Shown: positions 16,995 through 28,124 of the stretch, piece after piece
How the letters are laid out: each line of letters starts with the position of its first letter
Position numbering within the stretch: position 1 is the stretch's first letter
Origin: Bacteroidales bacterium 6E
GTDB lineage: Bacteria > Bacteroidota > Bacteroidia > Bacteroidales > Prolixibacteraceae
DNA length: 64,000 bases
Assembly: GCA_001270045.2 (NCBI GenBank)
Contig: DF970689.1
Coordinates: 1 to 64,000 of the forward strand
Direction of reading: 5' to 3'
Notes under the pieces: model-generated
What the model saw: only the letters and a program-made list of their open reading frames with translations
Database searches by the model: none
What the model was told of the DNA's origin: nothing
Position numbers and translations under genes: made by a program

Positions 16995-18362
16995 TTATTT
17001 GATCCAGTTCTTAAACTGGTAATTGCAGTTTGCGTAAGTTGGATCGATACGGATATATGTTTTTGATTGCTGTTCGGTTACCCATGTTTCGATGGTCTGT
17101 TGCTTTTTCTTGCCCAGGAACAGATCGGCAATCATCTGGTAATCGGTTTGAAGATTTGCCTTGTGACCTTCTGTTTTGTTGACAAGCCTGATGATTTTGT
17201 AAACTGTCTGACGTGTGGTAGGATCAACGGTCTGGAATGGATCCGAGATTTCATTGATTTTCATTCCGGTTACAATCTTGCTTACGTCCGGATCAAGCTG
17301 CTCTACCGTGAACTTGGTGGAAAGAGTTTCGGGATTGATAGCCATACCTCCGTTGTTACGGGTATTTTTGTCTTGTGAAAACATGACAGCCGCATTCTCG
17401 AAGTTTATCTCATTCTTGCGGATCATGTTCGCCAGGCTATCCAACCTGCTTCTGGCCTGCTCAAGAGCCTCCGGACTTACCTTTGGCCGCATAAGGATAT
17501 GTCGGGTGTTGATCTTTTCTCCTTTTCTGTCGATCAGTTGGATGATATGGTATCCGAATTCACTCTTGACCACATTGGAAACCCTGTCGTCTCTCAGGTT
17601 AAATGCGGCTGCAGCATAGGCCGGATCAAGCTGGGCACGTCCCAGATATCCGATCTCACCGCCAAATCTTGATTCGGGTGCCTCTGAATATAGTACGGCA
17701 AGGGTAGAGAAGCTTTCGCCTTCTTCAACCCTTCGCTTATATTCCCTGAGCTGGGCTTTAACCCGGTTGTCTTCTTCCAGCTCAACTTCAGGGACCAGTG
17801 TTATTTGCTGGTACTCATATTGGGGGGCAATATAGGGAACTTCTTCCTCGGGGAGATTCCTGAAAAAGTAACGTACTTCTGAAGGGGTTACGGTTACATT
17901 CTGGACAATCTTTGTGCTCATCTCCTGGCTCAGAAGAGAATTCCTGATGATATCCCTTAATTCTGACTTCAGCTGGGGTATTGGTTTTTTGAAGAACTTC
18001 TCGACCTCCTGTTCAGAACCAAAGTGTTGGATATACATCTGCATCCGGCCATCCATATTCCGGTTGATCTGGTTGTCGGTAACAATGATGTTGGTGTCGA
18101 GAAGCGCTTCAGCCACCATCAGTTTATCGACCAAAAGGCTTTCCAGGATTTCGCATTTCATGTCTCCATCAGATGTTATACCCTGTGCCTGTTGCTGAAT
18201 GTACATATCCTCAATTTCCGATTTCAGGATAATATTGCTACCAACTACCGCTATAATCTGGTCCACAACCTTATCCTGCGCCAATGTTGCAAAAGGTGAT
18301 AACATCGACATTGACAGGATGATTGTTGCAATACCCTTATAGAGCCTGGTTTTCTGTTTCAT
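16995..18362 (-). CDS. SurA-like periplasmic peptidyl-prolyl isomerase
   Basis: 455 residues from the ATG at 18362, which gives a normal signal peptide (MKQKTRLYKGIATIILSMSM...). An ATG two codons upstream and one at 18410 are possible, but the latter would overlap the upstream gene by 74 bp. A SurA_N helical domain (DQIIAVVGSNIILKSEIEDM) is followed by two parvulin domains (around 175-285 and 290-395, ending in the EFGYHIIQL type motif in the first). It should escort beta-barrel proteins through the periplasm. The start overlaps the upstream gene end in another frame by 26 bp. Confidence 0.87.
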   Translation of the reverse strand: MKQKTRLYKGIATIILSMSMLSPFATLAQDKVVDQIIAVVGSNIILKSEIEDMYIQQQAQGITSDGDMKCEILESLLVDKLMVAEALLDTNIIVTDNQINRNMDGRMQMYIQHFGSEQEVEKFFKKPIPQLKSELRDIIRNSLLSQEMSTKIVQNVTVTPSEVRYFFRNLPEEEVPYIAPQYEYQQITLVPEVELEEDNRVKAQLREYKRRVEEGESFSTLAVLYSEAPESRFGGEIGYLGRAQLDPAYAAAAFNLRDDRVSNVVKSEFGYHIIQLIDRKGEKINTRHILMRPKVSPEALEQARSRLDSLANMIRKNEINFENAAVMFSQDKNTRNNGGMAINPETLSTKFTVEQLDPDVSKIVTGMKINEISDPFQTVDPTTRQTVYKIIRLVNKTEGHKANLQTDYQMIADLFLGKKKQQTIETWVTEQQSKTYIRIDPTYANCNYQFKNWIK

Positions 18363-19215
18363 ATTCATATACTTTGAACTTATTGTTTCTAACACCTTCG
18401 TTATATACATCTTCTTCCAGTTTTTTCAAAAAATCAATTTTTCTCTTGTTGATAATCAGGTTTCGGATACTCTCGGAGACATACTCAATCGGGGCAGTCT
18501 GGCTCTTAAGCCTGAAATCGATGATGCAAAGCAAATAATAATAATCATCGTCGCGCATCTCTATCTGGTTATTTCTTCTGAGAAGTATCTTTTCATTGTC
18601 AACAGTTTCGGGCATTTTTGCGGCAATTAAATCCAGATCGACCCAGTTGTCGACAAATAGATCATAGGTGATTGCAAATTTCGTGCAATATTCTTGTAAT
18701 TCCTTCAGGTTGTCATCGGTAACCTGCTCGCAAAACACTTTTACCTGTTGTGGATTGGAAACTTCAGCCGGGATCTGGATAAAAATGGCCTTGACGATCG
18801 TTCTGTCGAGAACGAAGTTTTCCTGGTACAGATTGTAATAATTGCTGATCTCCTGCTGGCTGACGGTTGTATCCAGCTTCTGGAGCATCAGTTCCATTTT
18901 ATATCGGTAGGTAAGCATCGAATTACGGTAATCCATCAGCTCTTTTGTCAGGTCTTTCTGCCCCGGACTGAGATTTTCCTCAGCCTTGCCCACCAGAAGT
19001 TCATTCATGATCCATTTCTTGATATAATCCTGGGCCATCATCAAACTGTCGTCATGTGATAGTCCTGTCGGGATTACGGATTGAAGGTCCGAATCATAGA
19101 GCACTTTTTCCCCGACACGTGCCAATGGGACTTTGCCGGTATCTTCGCGAAGGGTGCAGGCACTCATCAGGAGAATAAGGAAAGTGAACAGGTATAAATG
19201 GGATTGTTTGAGCAT
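18337..19215 (-). CDS. SurA_N-like lipoprotein
   Basis: 292 residues with a lipoprotein signal (lipobox LMSAC). The helical N-terminal half with VARVGEKVLYDSDL-like opening (here LARVGEKVLYDSDL) and the long middle matches the chaperone part of SurA/PrsA-type proteins, but there is no recognisable parvulin active domain. It sits between two parvulin genes with 0 bp to the upstream one and a 26-bp overlap with the downstream one. It is probably a membrane-anchored holdase working with them. Confidence 0.7.
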   Translation of the reverse strand: MLKQSHLYLFTFLILLMSACTLREDTGKVPLARVGEKVLYDSDLQSVIPTGLSHDDSLMMAQDYIKKWIMNELLVGKAEENLSPGQKDLTKELMDYRNSMLTYRYKMELMLQKLDTTVSQQEISNYYNLYQENFVLDRTIVKAIFIQIPAEVSNPQQVKVFCEQVTDDNLKELQEYCTKFAITYDLFVDNWVDLDLIAAKMPETVDNEKILLRRNNQIEMRDDDYYYLLCIIDFRLKSQTAPIEYVSESIRNLIINKRKIDFLKKLEEDVYNEGVRNNKFKVYEYETENQAL

Positions 19216-21147
19216 TTAGATGTTTTTCAATGCTTTCTTGTTGATCTTTATGCGATACGTAGCTCGTAATTCCCTGATCCATTCATCCTCCAGGAATTGT
19301 TGATAGTCAGATATGTGAAAACCTCTGGCTTCTTCCAGGGTTTTGGGTTCGGGACCTGCAATTTCACCCTGTACGAAACTGTTCTCTGAATTCCAGTCTG
19401 CAGGTTTGGGACCATTCCATACATAAAAATCAATGATGGGGTTTTCCCCTTTGGCCCAGCTCCCTTCTTCAATGGAAACCAGGTTTGCGTTAATTCCGGT
19501 CATGTCAAAAATTTCAGAAATCGGGATGCCTTCACCCAAGCGGTCTTCGACCTTGTTCCTGATTTCAGGGTTGCTGCACTTCACGATGATCCCTTTATAG
19601 CGGTCATCCCACATGTATTTATCGCGGTTTGTCAGATAAAAAGCCTGCAGGCCGGTTGTATCTGACGATGCCCTGTTCCAGATCTTTTGCTCTGATACCG
19701 CGAAAAGAAGAAGTCCATCGTGATATTCCTGCAAGAGAGACTTGAATTCAGGATATTTGGATTCCAGTTTCTGGTCTTCGTATTCAATGATGGTCGAATG
19801 TTCCCAGATGTCATACTGGTTTTGCAACACCCTGGCCTGATTGCTTTCAACGGCTATCTGCAGGCCTTTTAGGTATTCAGTCCAATCATTGACGGTATAA
19901 TTTTTACCATCAAGCGAAAAAAGAACGGTTTGCCTGTCTGCGTCGTCAGGAACGGTCAACTTGTTTTCAATAAACCAGTCGCCAGCATTAGACAATAGTT
20001 TATCGACTGCTTCCTGATTTCTGGTGAATGAATATTGGCTTTTAAGTTTGGAGATGAAGATATCACGGCTCTGGGTTGATCGTTCAGGATCTCTTTTAAT
20101 TCTTTCTTCCAGTTCTCCTTTGACTTCATCAAAGGCGGGAATGGGTTTAAGATCAAGTCGTTTGATGATGTGGTAACCAAAGGCCGTTTCCACCGGCTGG
20201 GTGAAATCTCCATTTTCCTTCAAGGCAAATGCAGGGTCCGAAAATTCGGGAATCATCCGGCTTCTTCCAAAATAAGGCATTTCTCCGCCCATGGCAGCAC
20301 TTCTTTGGTCATCGGAATGTTTTTTTGCCAGCTCGGCAAAGTTGGCTCCGCCTTTTAATAAGGTGTAAATACTGTCTATCTCATGTTTCAGACTGGCCTT
20401 CCGATCTTCGGAAATATGCTGTGGAAACATTTTCATGATGTGTGCCACCTTGATTTCACCGGTTGCTTCCCTTTGTCCGTTGACCTTGATCAGATGATAT
20501 CCAAACCGGGTTTTTACCGGTCCTGAAATTTGTCCTGCAGGGGTATTGTAAGCGGCATCCTCGAAAGGGGTAACCATCTGGAACACGGTAAACCATCCAA
20601 GATTTCCATTGTTCTGGACTGCCGAAGGATCTTCCGAGTACTTTCTTGCAGCTTCATTGAAATCCAGTCCAGCCTTTAATTCCTTGCTGATCTCCAGGAT
20701 CCGGTTCCAGGCATCAATCGTGTCATTAATGCCAGCGTCAGGTGCGAACGAAATCAGGATATGGCTGGCGTTGATCTCCTTTTTCATCCGGTTATAGGTC
20801 TCCTCTACAAGGTTTTCGTTGAAGCTGATGTCAGTCAGGTAGGGAGCGGCCAATTCAGCACGGTATCCTGCAAGTTCTTCACGAAATGATTGTAAGGTGT
20901 CAAGTCCCAGTTTTTGGGCTTCCAGGACTTTCAGTTTAAAATTGATGTAAAGCTCAAGATACTCTTCCGGAGTTTTTTTCTCTGCCGGATCAATGATGTT
21001 GTCGTTGTTCCGGTTGTAAATCTTGATGAAATCTTCCGATAAAACAGTCATGTCGCCAACCCTTGCCAGCACATCCGGCTTCTTCTGTGAAAAGGATGGG
21101 AGCGACATGAATCCGGTTAACAAAATGATCACAATTAACTGCTTCAT
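19216..21147 (-). CDS. Two-domain parvulin peptidyl-prolyl isomerase
   Basis: 643 residues with a Sec signal (MKQLIVIILLTGFMSLPSFS). A SurA-like N-terminal segment precedes two parvulin domains, around residues 125-230 (SHILISF ... FGYHLIKV) and 235-340 (AHIMKMF ... FGYHIIKR). The 300-residue C-terminal part is unassigned, mostly helical. It likely assists folding of periplasmic and outer-membrane proteins. It heads the SurA cluster, 91 bp downstream of guaB, an order also seen in other Bacteroidota (from memory). Confidence 0.87.
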   Translation of the reverse strand: MKQLIVIILLTGFMSLPSFSQKKPDVLARVGDMTVLSEDFIKIYNRNNDNIIDPAEKKTPEEYLELYINFKLKVLEAQKLGLDTLQSFREELAGYRAELAAPYLTDISFNENLVEETYNRMKKEINASHILISFAPDAGINDTIDAWNRILEISKELKAGLDFNEAARKYSEDPSAVQNNGNLGWFTVFQMVTPFEDAAYNTPAGQISGPVKTRFGYHLIKVNGQREATGEIKVAHIMKMFPQHISEDRKASLKHEIDSIYTLLKGGANFAELAKKHSDDQRSAAMGGEMPYFGRSRMIPEFSDPAFALKENGDFTQPVETAFGYHIIKRLDLKPIPAFDEVKGELEERIKRDPERSTQSRDIFISKLKSQYSFTRNQEAVDKLLSNAGDWFIENKLTVPDDADRQTVLFSLDGKNYTVNDWTEYLKGLQIAVESNQARVLQNQYDIWEHSTIIEYEDQKLESKYPEFKSLLQEYHDGLLLFAVSEQKIWNRASSDTTGLQAFYLTNRDKYMWDDRYKGIIVKCSNPEIRNKVEDRLGEGIPISEIFDMTGINANLVSIEEGSWAKGENPIIDFYVWNGPKPADWNSENSFVQGEIAGPEPKTLEEARGFHISDYQQFLEDEWIRELRATYRIKINKKALKNI

Positions 21148-21238
21148 CTTTAACTAGTTTTATCTGGTCAATGAATGAATTACTTTATCAGGAATGTATG
21201 GTACATTCACCTGTCATTTCAATCGGTAAAGTCAGGAA

Positions 21239-22837
<1,599 letters not shown>

Positions 22838-22852
22838 TTAATTTGTAACCCT

Positions 22853-24769
22853 ATGGCCGATTATCGCAAAATACTGCATCAATACTGGGGGTACAGCGAT
22901 TTCAGGACGTTGCAGCACGAGATTATTGAGTCGGTCGCTGCCGGAAAGGATACCCTTGGCCTGCTTCCAACCGGAGGCGGCAAATCGGTCATTTTCCAGG
23001 TATTCAGTTTGTCAAAGGAGGGAATGTGTTTGGTTATCACACCCTTGATCGCTTTGATGAAAGATCAGGTCGAGAACCTGAACCGGCGGGGTATCAAAGC
23101 TTTGGCCATTCATAGTGGCATGACTTCCATGGAGTTGAAGATTGCCATTGACAATGCTTCGTGGGGTGATTACAAGTTTCTATATGTGTCACCCGAAAGG
23201 CTGGCTTCAGAGCGATTTATCGAAAGGTTGCGCAACATGAAGCTGAACCTGATCACTGTGGATGAAGCACATTGCATTTCGCAGTGGGGCTATGATTTCC
23301 GGCCTTCCTATCTTCGCATCGCCGACATGAGGCCGTTATTTCCCGAGGTACCCATTCTGGCTCTGACCGCCACTGCCACGCCGGAAGTTGCCAGGGATAT
23401 ACAGGATAAGCTGAAGTTCAAGTCACCCAATCTTCTGTCAATGTCTTTTGCACGGCCAAACCTGACCTACATGGTCCGTGAGAAGGAGGATAAGGCTGGG
23501 TACCTGGTTAAGACCATCATGAAAGCCAAAGGTTCTGGAATAGTTTATGTCAGGAACCGCAGGGCAACGCGTGAGATCAAGGAATTGCTGGTAAAAAATG
23601 GCATCTCGGCCGATTATTACCATGCAGGGTTAAATGCTGAACTCCGTAACCGGAAACAGGACGAATGGAAAAGTGGGAAAACAAGGGTGATTGTCGCTAC
23701 CAACGCCTTTGGAATGGGCATTGACAAACCCGATGTGCGTTTTGTCATTCATATTGATCCACCTGATTCATTGGAAGCTTATTTCCAGGAAGCCGGAAGG
23801 GCTGGACGGGACGGCAAGCGGGCCGTGGCTGTTCTCCTTTATAACCAGTCTGACAAGCTGAAGCTGAAAAAACACCTGTCAGTCACCTTCCCTGAGATTG
23901 AATATATCAAAAGGGTATACCAGTCCCTGTGCAATTTTCTGCAGGTTGCCGAAGGTTTTGGAAAGGGACAGATCTATGATTTTCCCATGGGGACCTTTGC
24001 CGAAACATATAAGCTTGCTTTGGGCATGGTATTTCATAGCCTTAAAATCCTTCAGCGTCAGGGATATATTGAGTTTACCGAAGAGGTGGATACCCCGTCC
24101 CGGGTATATTTTACCGTCGATCGCGATGACTTATATCGTTTCCAGGTGGCAAACGAATCGCTTGATAACTTCATCAAGCTGATACTTCGCTCATATACAG
24201 GCCTCTTTACGGGTTATGTGGTAATCGATGAGTCATTGCTGGCTACACGTGCCCAAACGACGACCGAGGTCATCATTGAATACCTGAAAAGACTTCGGAA
24301 ACATAAAATCATCGATTACGTGCCCCGTAAAAAGACTCCATATATTCTTTTTACGAAGGAACGCATAGCTGAAAACCGGCTGAGTTTTTCAAAAGAGAAT
24401 TATGATCTTCGTAAAAAGGATTTCCTGACCAGGGTGGAATCAATCATCCATTATGCTTCAAATACCACCAAATGCAGATCTCAATTGCTTTTGGAATATT
24501 TTGGAGAAAAGGATTCTGAACGATGTGGTACCTGCGATGTTTGTCAATCTCGTAATCAATTGGATTTAAGTAAGTTTGAATTTGACCAGTTGGCTGAAAA
24601 AATCAAGGGACTATTAAAGGATCCCATGCCCTACGACAAGCTTCTCTTCAGCCTGGATGAGTCGAATCCCAAAATGAGGGAAGTCCTGAGGTGGCTTATT
24701 GATCATGGCAAAGTAATATTCAGGATCGATAATATGTTGGAATGGAAACATCATACGCACGACAGTTAA
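22853..24769 (+). CDS. recQ: RecQ-family DNA helicase
   Basis: 638 residues. Walker A LLPTGGGKS, DEAH box DEAHCISQWGYDFRPSYLRI, the motif VI region QEAGRAGRDGKRA, then an RQC-like part with the zinc-binding cysteines (CRSQLLLEYFGE ... CGTCDVC). No HRDC domain is visible, as in many short Bacteroidota RecQ paralogues. It unwinds DNA 3' to 5' during repair and recombination. Divergent from guaB with 135 bp between starts; followed by DUF5063. Confidence 0.92.
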   Translation: MADYRKILHQYWGYSDFRTLQHEIIESVAAGKDTLGLLPTGGGKSVIFQVFSLSKEGMCLVITPLIALMKDQVENLNRRGIKALAIHSGMTSMELKIAIDNASWGDYKFLYVSPERLASERFIERLRNMKLNLITVDEAHCISQWGYDFRPSYLRIADMRPLFPEVPILALTATATPEVARDIQDKLKFKSPNLLSMSFARPNLTYMVREKEDKAGYLVKTIMKAKGSGIVYVRNRRATREIKELLVKNGISADYYHAGLNAELRNRKQDEWKSGKTRVIVATNAFGMGIDKPDVRFVIHIDPPDSLEAYFQEAGRAGRDGKRAVAVLLYNQSDKLKLKKHLSVTFPEIEYIKRVYQSLCNFLQVAEGFGKGQIYDFPMGTFAETYKLALGMVFHSLKILQRQGYIEFTEEVDTPSRVYFTVDRDDLYRFQVANESLDNFIKLILRSYTGLFTGYVVIDESLLATRAQTTTEVIIEYLKRLRKHKIIDYVPRKKTPYILFTKERIAENRLSFSKENYDLRKKDFLTRVESIIHYASNTTKCRSQLLLEYFGEKDSERCGTCDVCQSRNQLDLSKFEFDQLAEKIKGLLKDPMPYDKLLFSLDESNPKMREVLRWLIDHGKVIFRIDNMLEWKHHTHDS

Positions 24770-24803
24770 TCATCGATCAGGATAACCTTCCTTTGGATTT
24801 TGT

Positions 24804-24811
24804 TATTTTTG
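24804..24811 (+). promoter_or_regulatory. -7 box upstream of the DUF5063 gene
   Basis: TATTTTTG fits TAnnTTTG exactly and lies 25 bp before the ATG at 24836. A TTG at the right -33 distance is not evident. Confidence 0.4.
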
Positions 24812-24835
24812 TGCAGAATTTCATAAAGAAACCAT

Positions 24836-25450
24836 ATGAATAATCCCGGTGACATAGTTTACTCGAAAAATGTAGTTGAATTTGTTGCAGTAGCCAATGA
24901 GTATTGCCAGCTTGTCGAAAACTGCACTCAATACCAGACACCCCAGTTACTCGACATAACCCGAAAGCTGCTTCCCCTGCTGTATTTTAAAGCAAGCATG
25001 GTGCCACCGGTCGAAAAAATTCTCGATGAAGAAGTTGAAAAATATGTTACTGAACTGGATTATAACCTTCTTCAGCAAAAATGGCTCAATAAACTCGGTG
25101 AAAACGACTTATATCATGAAGTTTTTGATCCTGAATTGCAATTTGGGTCGGAACAGGTGACGGCATCCGTTTCCGAAAGCATTTTGGACGTATACCAGGA
25201 TGTCAAGGACTTTATTTCGGCCTATAATTTTGGAAACGAGGAAGTGATGCAAGATTCATTGGCCGAATGCATGGAACATTTCCGTGATGTTTGGGGGCAA
25301 AGATTGGTCAATGTGCTCAGGGCACTCCATATGCTGGTACACTCCGATATTGACTGGAGTGGTCCGGATCTTTCCAATTTTCGTCCCGACGAGGACGAAC
25401 CCAGGCAAGGTAAATGGATCGACCGGTTTTTCAATCAAGATCCCGAATAA
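24836..25450 (+). CDS. DUF5063 domain protein
   Basis: 204 residues, soluble, helical and acidic. The N-terminal pattern VVEFVAVANEYCQLVE ... LLPLLYFKA fits DUF5063, a Bacteroidota family of unknown function. It lies 9 bp upstream of the DEDD exonuclease, a pairing I recall as common in the phylum, which suggests a shared role in nucleic-acid metabolism. No catalytic motif can be picked out. A -7 box at 24804-24811 supports the start. Confidence 0.8.
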   Translation: MNNPGDIVYSKNVVEFVAVANEYCQLVENCTQYQTPQLLDITRKLLPLLYFKASMVPPVEKILDEEVEKYVTELDYNLLQQKWLNKLGENDLYHEVFDPELQFGSEQVTASVSESILDVYQDVKDFISAYNFGNEEVMQDSLAECMEHFRDVWGQRLVNVLRALHMLVHSDIDWSGPDLSNFRPDEDEPRQGKWIDRFFNQDPE

Positions 25451-25459
25451 CCAAAATTT

Positions 25460-26041
25460 ATGTTTAAAGATAGTATAACGACTGAGGAGCTTGTAAGTCT
25501 GCCACTTAAGACTTTCGAAGGCGAGATTGTACTGGTGGAAAACCAACACATGGTAAAAATTGCCTTGGATTACCTGGGCCATTTTAAGGTACTTGGGTTT
25601 GATACCGAAACAAAACCAGCCTTTCGAAAAGGTGAAAACAACAAGGTTGCCCTTCTGCAGCTTTCAACAAGTGAAAGGGCATTTCTTTTCCGGATGCAAA
25701 GGATCGGGATGCCCGAAGGATTAAAAAAACTTCTCTCTGATCCTGATATAATCAAGGCTGGCGTGGCCATTCGGGACGATATCATCGCCCTCCAGAAAGT
25801 ATCCCGCTTCAAGCCGGGTGGTTTCATTGAATTGCAGGACCACGCCAAAAATTCAGGAATCATCAATTTCAGCCTCAAGAAACTTTGTGCCATCCTTTGC
25901 GGATTCCGGATCTCAAAATCACAGCAGCTTACCAACTGGGAAGCCGATGAACTGACACCCCAACAGATGGTCTATGCGGCTACAGATGCATGGACATCAC
26001 TCCTGATTTACGAAAAACTGTTTTATACCAACGGAGAATGA
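25460..26041 (+). CDS. 3'-5' exonuclease (RNase D-like DEDD fold)
   Basis: 193 residues made of one DnaQ-like exonuclease domain. Exo I is VLGFDTETKP (Asp and Glu metal ligands), Exo II lies in AGVAIRDDI, and Exo III is YAATDAWTSLLIY, giving the DEDDy class. No HRDC domains follow, so it is not full RNase D but a stand-alone enzyme acting on RNA or DNA 3' ends. Its stop overlaps the RlmI-type start by 4 bp (ATGA), so the two are translationally coupled. Confidence 0.88.
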   Translation: MFKDSITTEELVSLPLKTFEGEIVLVENQHMVKIALDYLGHFKVLGFDTETKPAFRKGENNKVALLQLSTSERAFLFRMQRIGMPEGLKKLLSDPDIIKAGVAIRDDIIALQKVSRFKPGGFIELQDHAKNSGIINFSLKKLCAILCGFRISKSQQLTNWEADELTPQQMVYAATDAWTSLLIYEKLFYTNGE

Positions 26042-27231
26042 GTGCACCCTATATTAAAATTCTGCTGAAGCCGGGCAAGGAACAATCCATTCTTCGCTTT
26101 CATCCATGGGTCTTTTCGGGAGCCATCAAATCTATCCAGGGGAAACCTGATGAAGGCGATCTGGTCGAGGTTTGTTCTTCTTCTGGTGAATTCCTGGGTA
26201 TCGGCCATTACCAGATTGGCTCCATCGCGGTTCGAATCATTTCTTTTAAGCCAGCTGAAATCAACGATGATTTCTGGCGCATAAAGATGGGGAATGCCTG
26301 GGAACTCAGGAAATGTCTGCCCTTTTTCGAAAATTCAGGAACTGATGTATTCAGGTTGGTACATGGTGAAGGTGATGGCATGCCAGGCCTGGTGGTCGAT
26401 TATTACAATGGCGTAGCCGTAATGCAGGCACATTCAATCGGGATGTACAGGCACAGGCATGAAATTGCAAGGGCCATGCATGATGTTTTGGGGAGCAGGC
26501 TTACAGCGGTGTATGACAAAAGCGAAAAGACCTTGCCTTTCAAGGCTGACATAGCTGCCAAAGATGGCTATGTTACAGGTTCTGCACCCGATTCCCATAT
26601 GGTAAGTGAGTATGGACTTAAGTTCAGGGTAGACTGGGAGGAAGGCCAGAAAACCGGCTTTTTTGTCGACCAGCGCGAAAACAGAAAACTGGTAGGTGAG
26701 TTGTCCAAAGGTCGCGATGTCCTGAATATGTTCTGCTATACCGGGGGATTTTCGTTCTCGGCCATGCAGGGTGGTGCCCGATTGGTCCATTCAGTGGATG
26801 CATCGGCCAAAGCCATTGAACTTACCAGGCAGAATGTTGAACTTAATTTCCCTGAAGATCCCCGGCATGAGGCTTTTGCCGAGGATGTATTCACCTTCAT
26901 GAAGGATATCCGCAACCGATACGACCTGATCATCCTCGATCCCCCCGCATTTGCCAAACACAGGGATGCCCTGAAGCAGGCACTGCAGGGCTATAAAAGG
27001 ATCAATACACGGGCTTTCGAGCAGATCAGGCCAGGAGGTATTCTGTTTACCTTTTCGTGCTCACAGATCGTCTCAAGGGAGAAATTCAGGGAAGCCGTGT
27101 TTTCTGCAGCGGCCATCTCGGGTCGGCATGTTCGAATCATTCACCAGCTGTCGCAACCTGCCGACCATCCGGTAAGCATCTACCATCCTGAAGGGGAATA
27201 CCTGAAAGGACTTGTGCTACATGTAGAGTAG
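26038..27231 (+). CDS. rlmI: Class I rRNA methyltransferase, RlmI type
   Basis: 397 residues from the ATG at 26038, which forms an ATGA overlap with the exonuclease gene. An N-terminal PUA domain (LKPGKEQSILRFHPWVFSGAI) leads to a Rossmann methyltransferase: SAM motif LNMFCYTGGFSFSA, and LDPPAFAKHRDAL. This arrangement matches RlmI, which makes m5C in 23S rRNA. The symbol is by family resemblance; target nucleotide is not proven. Together with DUF5063 and the exonuclease it forms an RNA-handling operon. Confidence 0.87.
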   Translation: MSAPYIKILLKPGKEQSILRFHPWVFSGAIKSIQGKPDEGDLVEVCSSSGEFLGIGHYQIGSIAVRIISFKPAEINDDFWRIKMGNAWELRKCLPFFENSGTDVFRLVHGEGDGMPGLVVDYYNGVAVMQAHSIGMYRHRHEIARAMHDVLGSRLTAVYDKSEKTLPFKADIAAKDGYVTGSAPDSHMVSEYGLKFRVDWEEGQKTGFFVDQRENRKLVGELSKGRDVLNMFCYTGGFSFSAMQGGARLVHSVDASAKAIELTRQNVELNFPEDPRHEAFAEDVFTFMKDIRNRYDLIILDPPAFAKHRDALKQALQGYKRINTRAFEQIRPGGILFTFSCSQIVSREKFREAVFSAAAISGRHVRIIHQLSQPADHPVSIYHPEGEYLKGLVLHVE

Positions 27232-27301
27232 GATCTTTGTTAAGAAAATTGAGAGACTCTGTCGATAGAGAATAAGTAATTGTATTATAATATTATAAGA
27301 T

Positions 27302-28006
27302 ATGATACCTCATCAGGAAATTGAAGACTTAAATCAACTGGCTACCCGGAAAAATACGGTTGAATTACTGGAAATCGTGGCTGAAAGGTTTGGGGGACAT
27401 ACAGTCTTTACCACCAGTTTCGGATATGAAGACCAGGTGATTACCGACATGATTTTCAGGAATAATGTTCCGGTTGAAATCATTACCCTGGATACCGGGC
27501 GTATGTTTGAAGAAACCTATAAGGTATGGCAACGGACCCTGGAAAAGTATAACCAGTCGATCAGGGCATATTTCCCTGAATCACAGGATGTGGAAGCGCT
27601 GGTCAATGAAAAGGGTACCCTCAGTTTTTATGAGAGCCTCGAAAACCGGAAAGAGTGCTGTTATATCCGAAAAGTCAAACCTTTGAAACGTGCCCTGGCT
27701 GGCATGAAATGCTGGATTACAGGACTTAGGGCAAGCCAGTCGGAAGGCAGGAGCAACCTGTTGCCTTTCATGTGGGATGAAGTCCATCAGGTGGTGAAAT
27801 TCAACCCCATTCTCGACTGGAGTCTCGATGATGTCATTCAGTATGTGCACCAGAACAATGTTCCCTACAATGCACTGCATGATAAGGGATTTGTGAGCAT
27901 AGGATGTGAGCCTTGTACGCGTGCGATCAAGCCTGGCGAGGATTTCAGGGCTGGCCGTTGGTGGTGGGAGCAAAACTCAGGGAAGGAGTGTGGCTTGCAC
28001 AAATGA
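27302..28006 (+). CDS. cysH: APS/PAPS reductase (CysH), APS-type
   Basis: 234 residues. PAPS-reductase fold with TTSFGYEDQVI, the LDTGR motif and the ITGLRASQSEGRS loop. The Cys pairs KECCYIRK (about 119-120) and GCEPC (about 201-204), and the ECGLH C-terminus with the catalytic Cys, are all present. Four Cys for a [4Fe-4S] cluster mark enzymes that reduce adenylyl sulfate (APS) directly with thioredoxin, releasing sulfite. No sulfate adenylyltransferase or sulfite reductase lies nearby. A shared terminator follows. Confidence 0.9.
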   Translation: MIPHQEIEDLNQLATRKNTVELLEIVAERFGGHTVFTTSFGYEDQVITDMIFRNNVPVEIITLDTGRMFEETYKVWQRTLEKYNQSIRAYFPESQDVEALVNEKGTLSFYESLENRKECCYIRKVKPLKRALAGMKCWITGLRASQSEGRSNLLPFMWDEVHQVVKFNPILDWSLDDVIQYVHQNNVPYNALHDKGFVSIGCEPCTRAIKPGEDFRAGRWWWEQNSGKECGLHK

Positions 28007-28078
28007 CATGATTTTATATAAGTAACACTTAAATTAAAGTCATTTAAATTGCTTTAAAAGATGATTGTATAGAAATAA

Positions 28079-28111
28079 AAAAGCACCCGAAATACTTTTT
28101 CGGGTGCTTTT
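28079..28111. terminator. Bidirectional terminator
   Basis: A perfect 14-bp stem (28079-28092 with 28098-28111) with a 5-nt loop, A-rich on the left and T-rich on the right. It lies between the convergent cysH and aldo/keto reductase genes and can stop both. Confidence 0.85.
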
Positions 28112-28124
28112 ATTATATTCAGAA

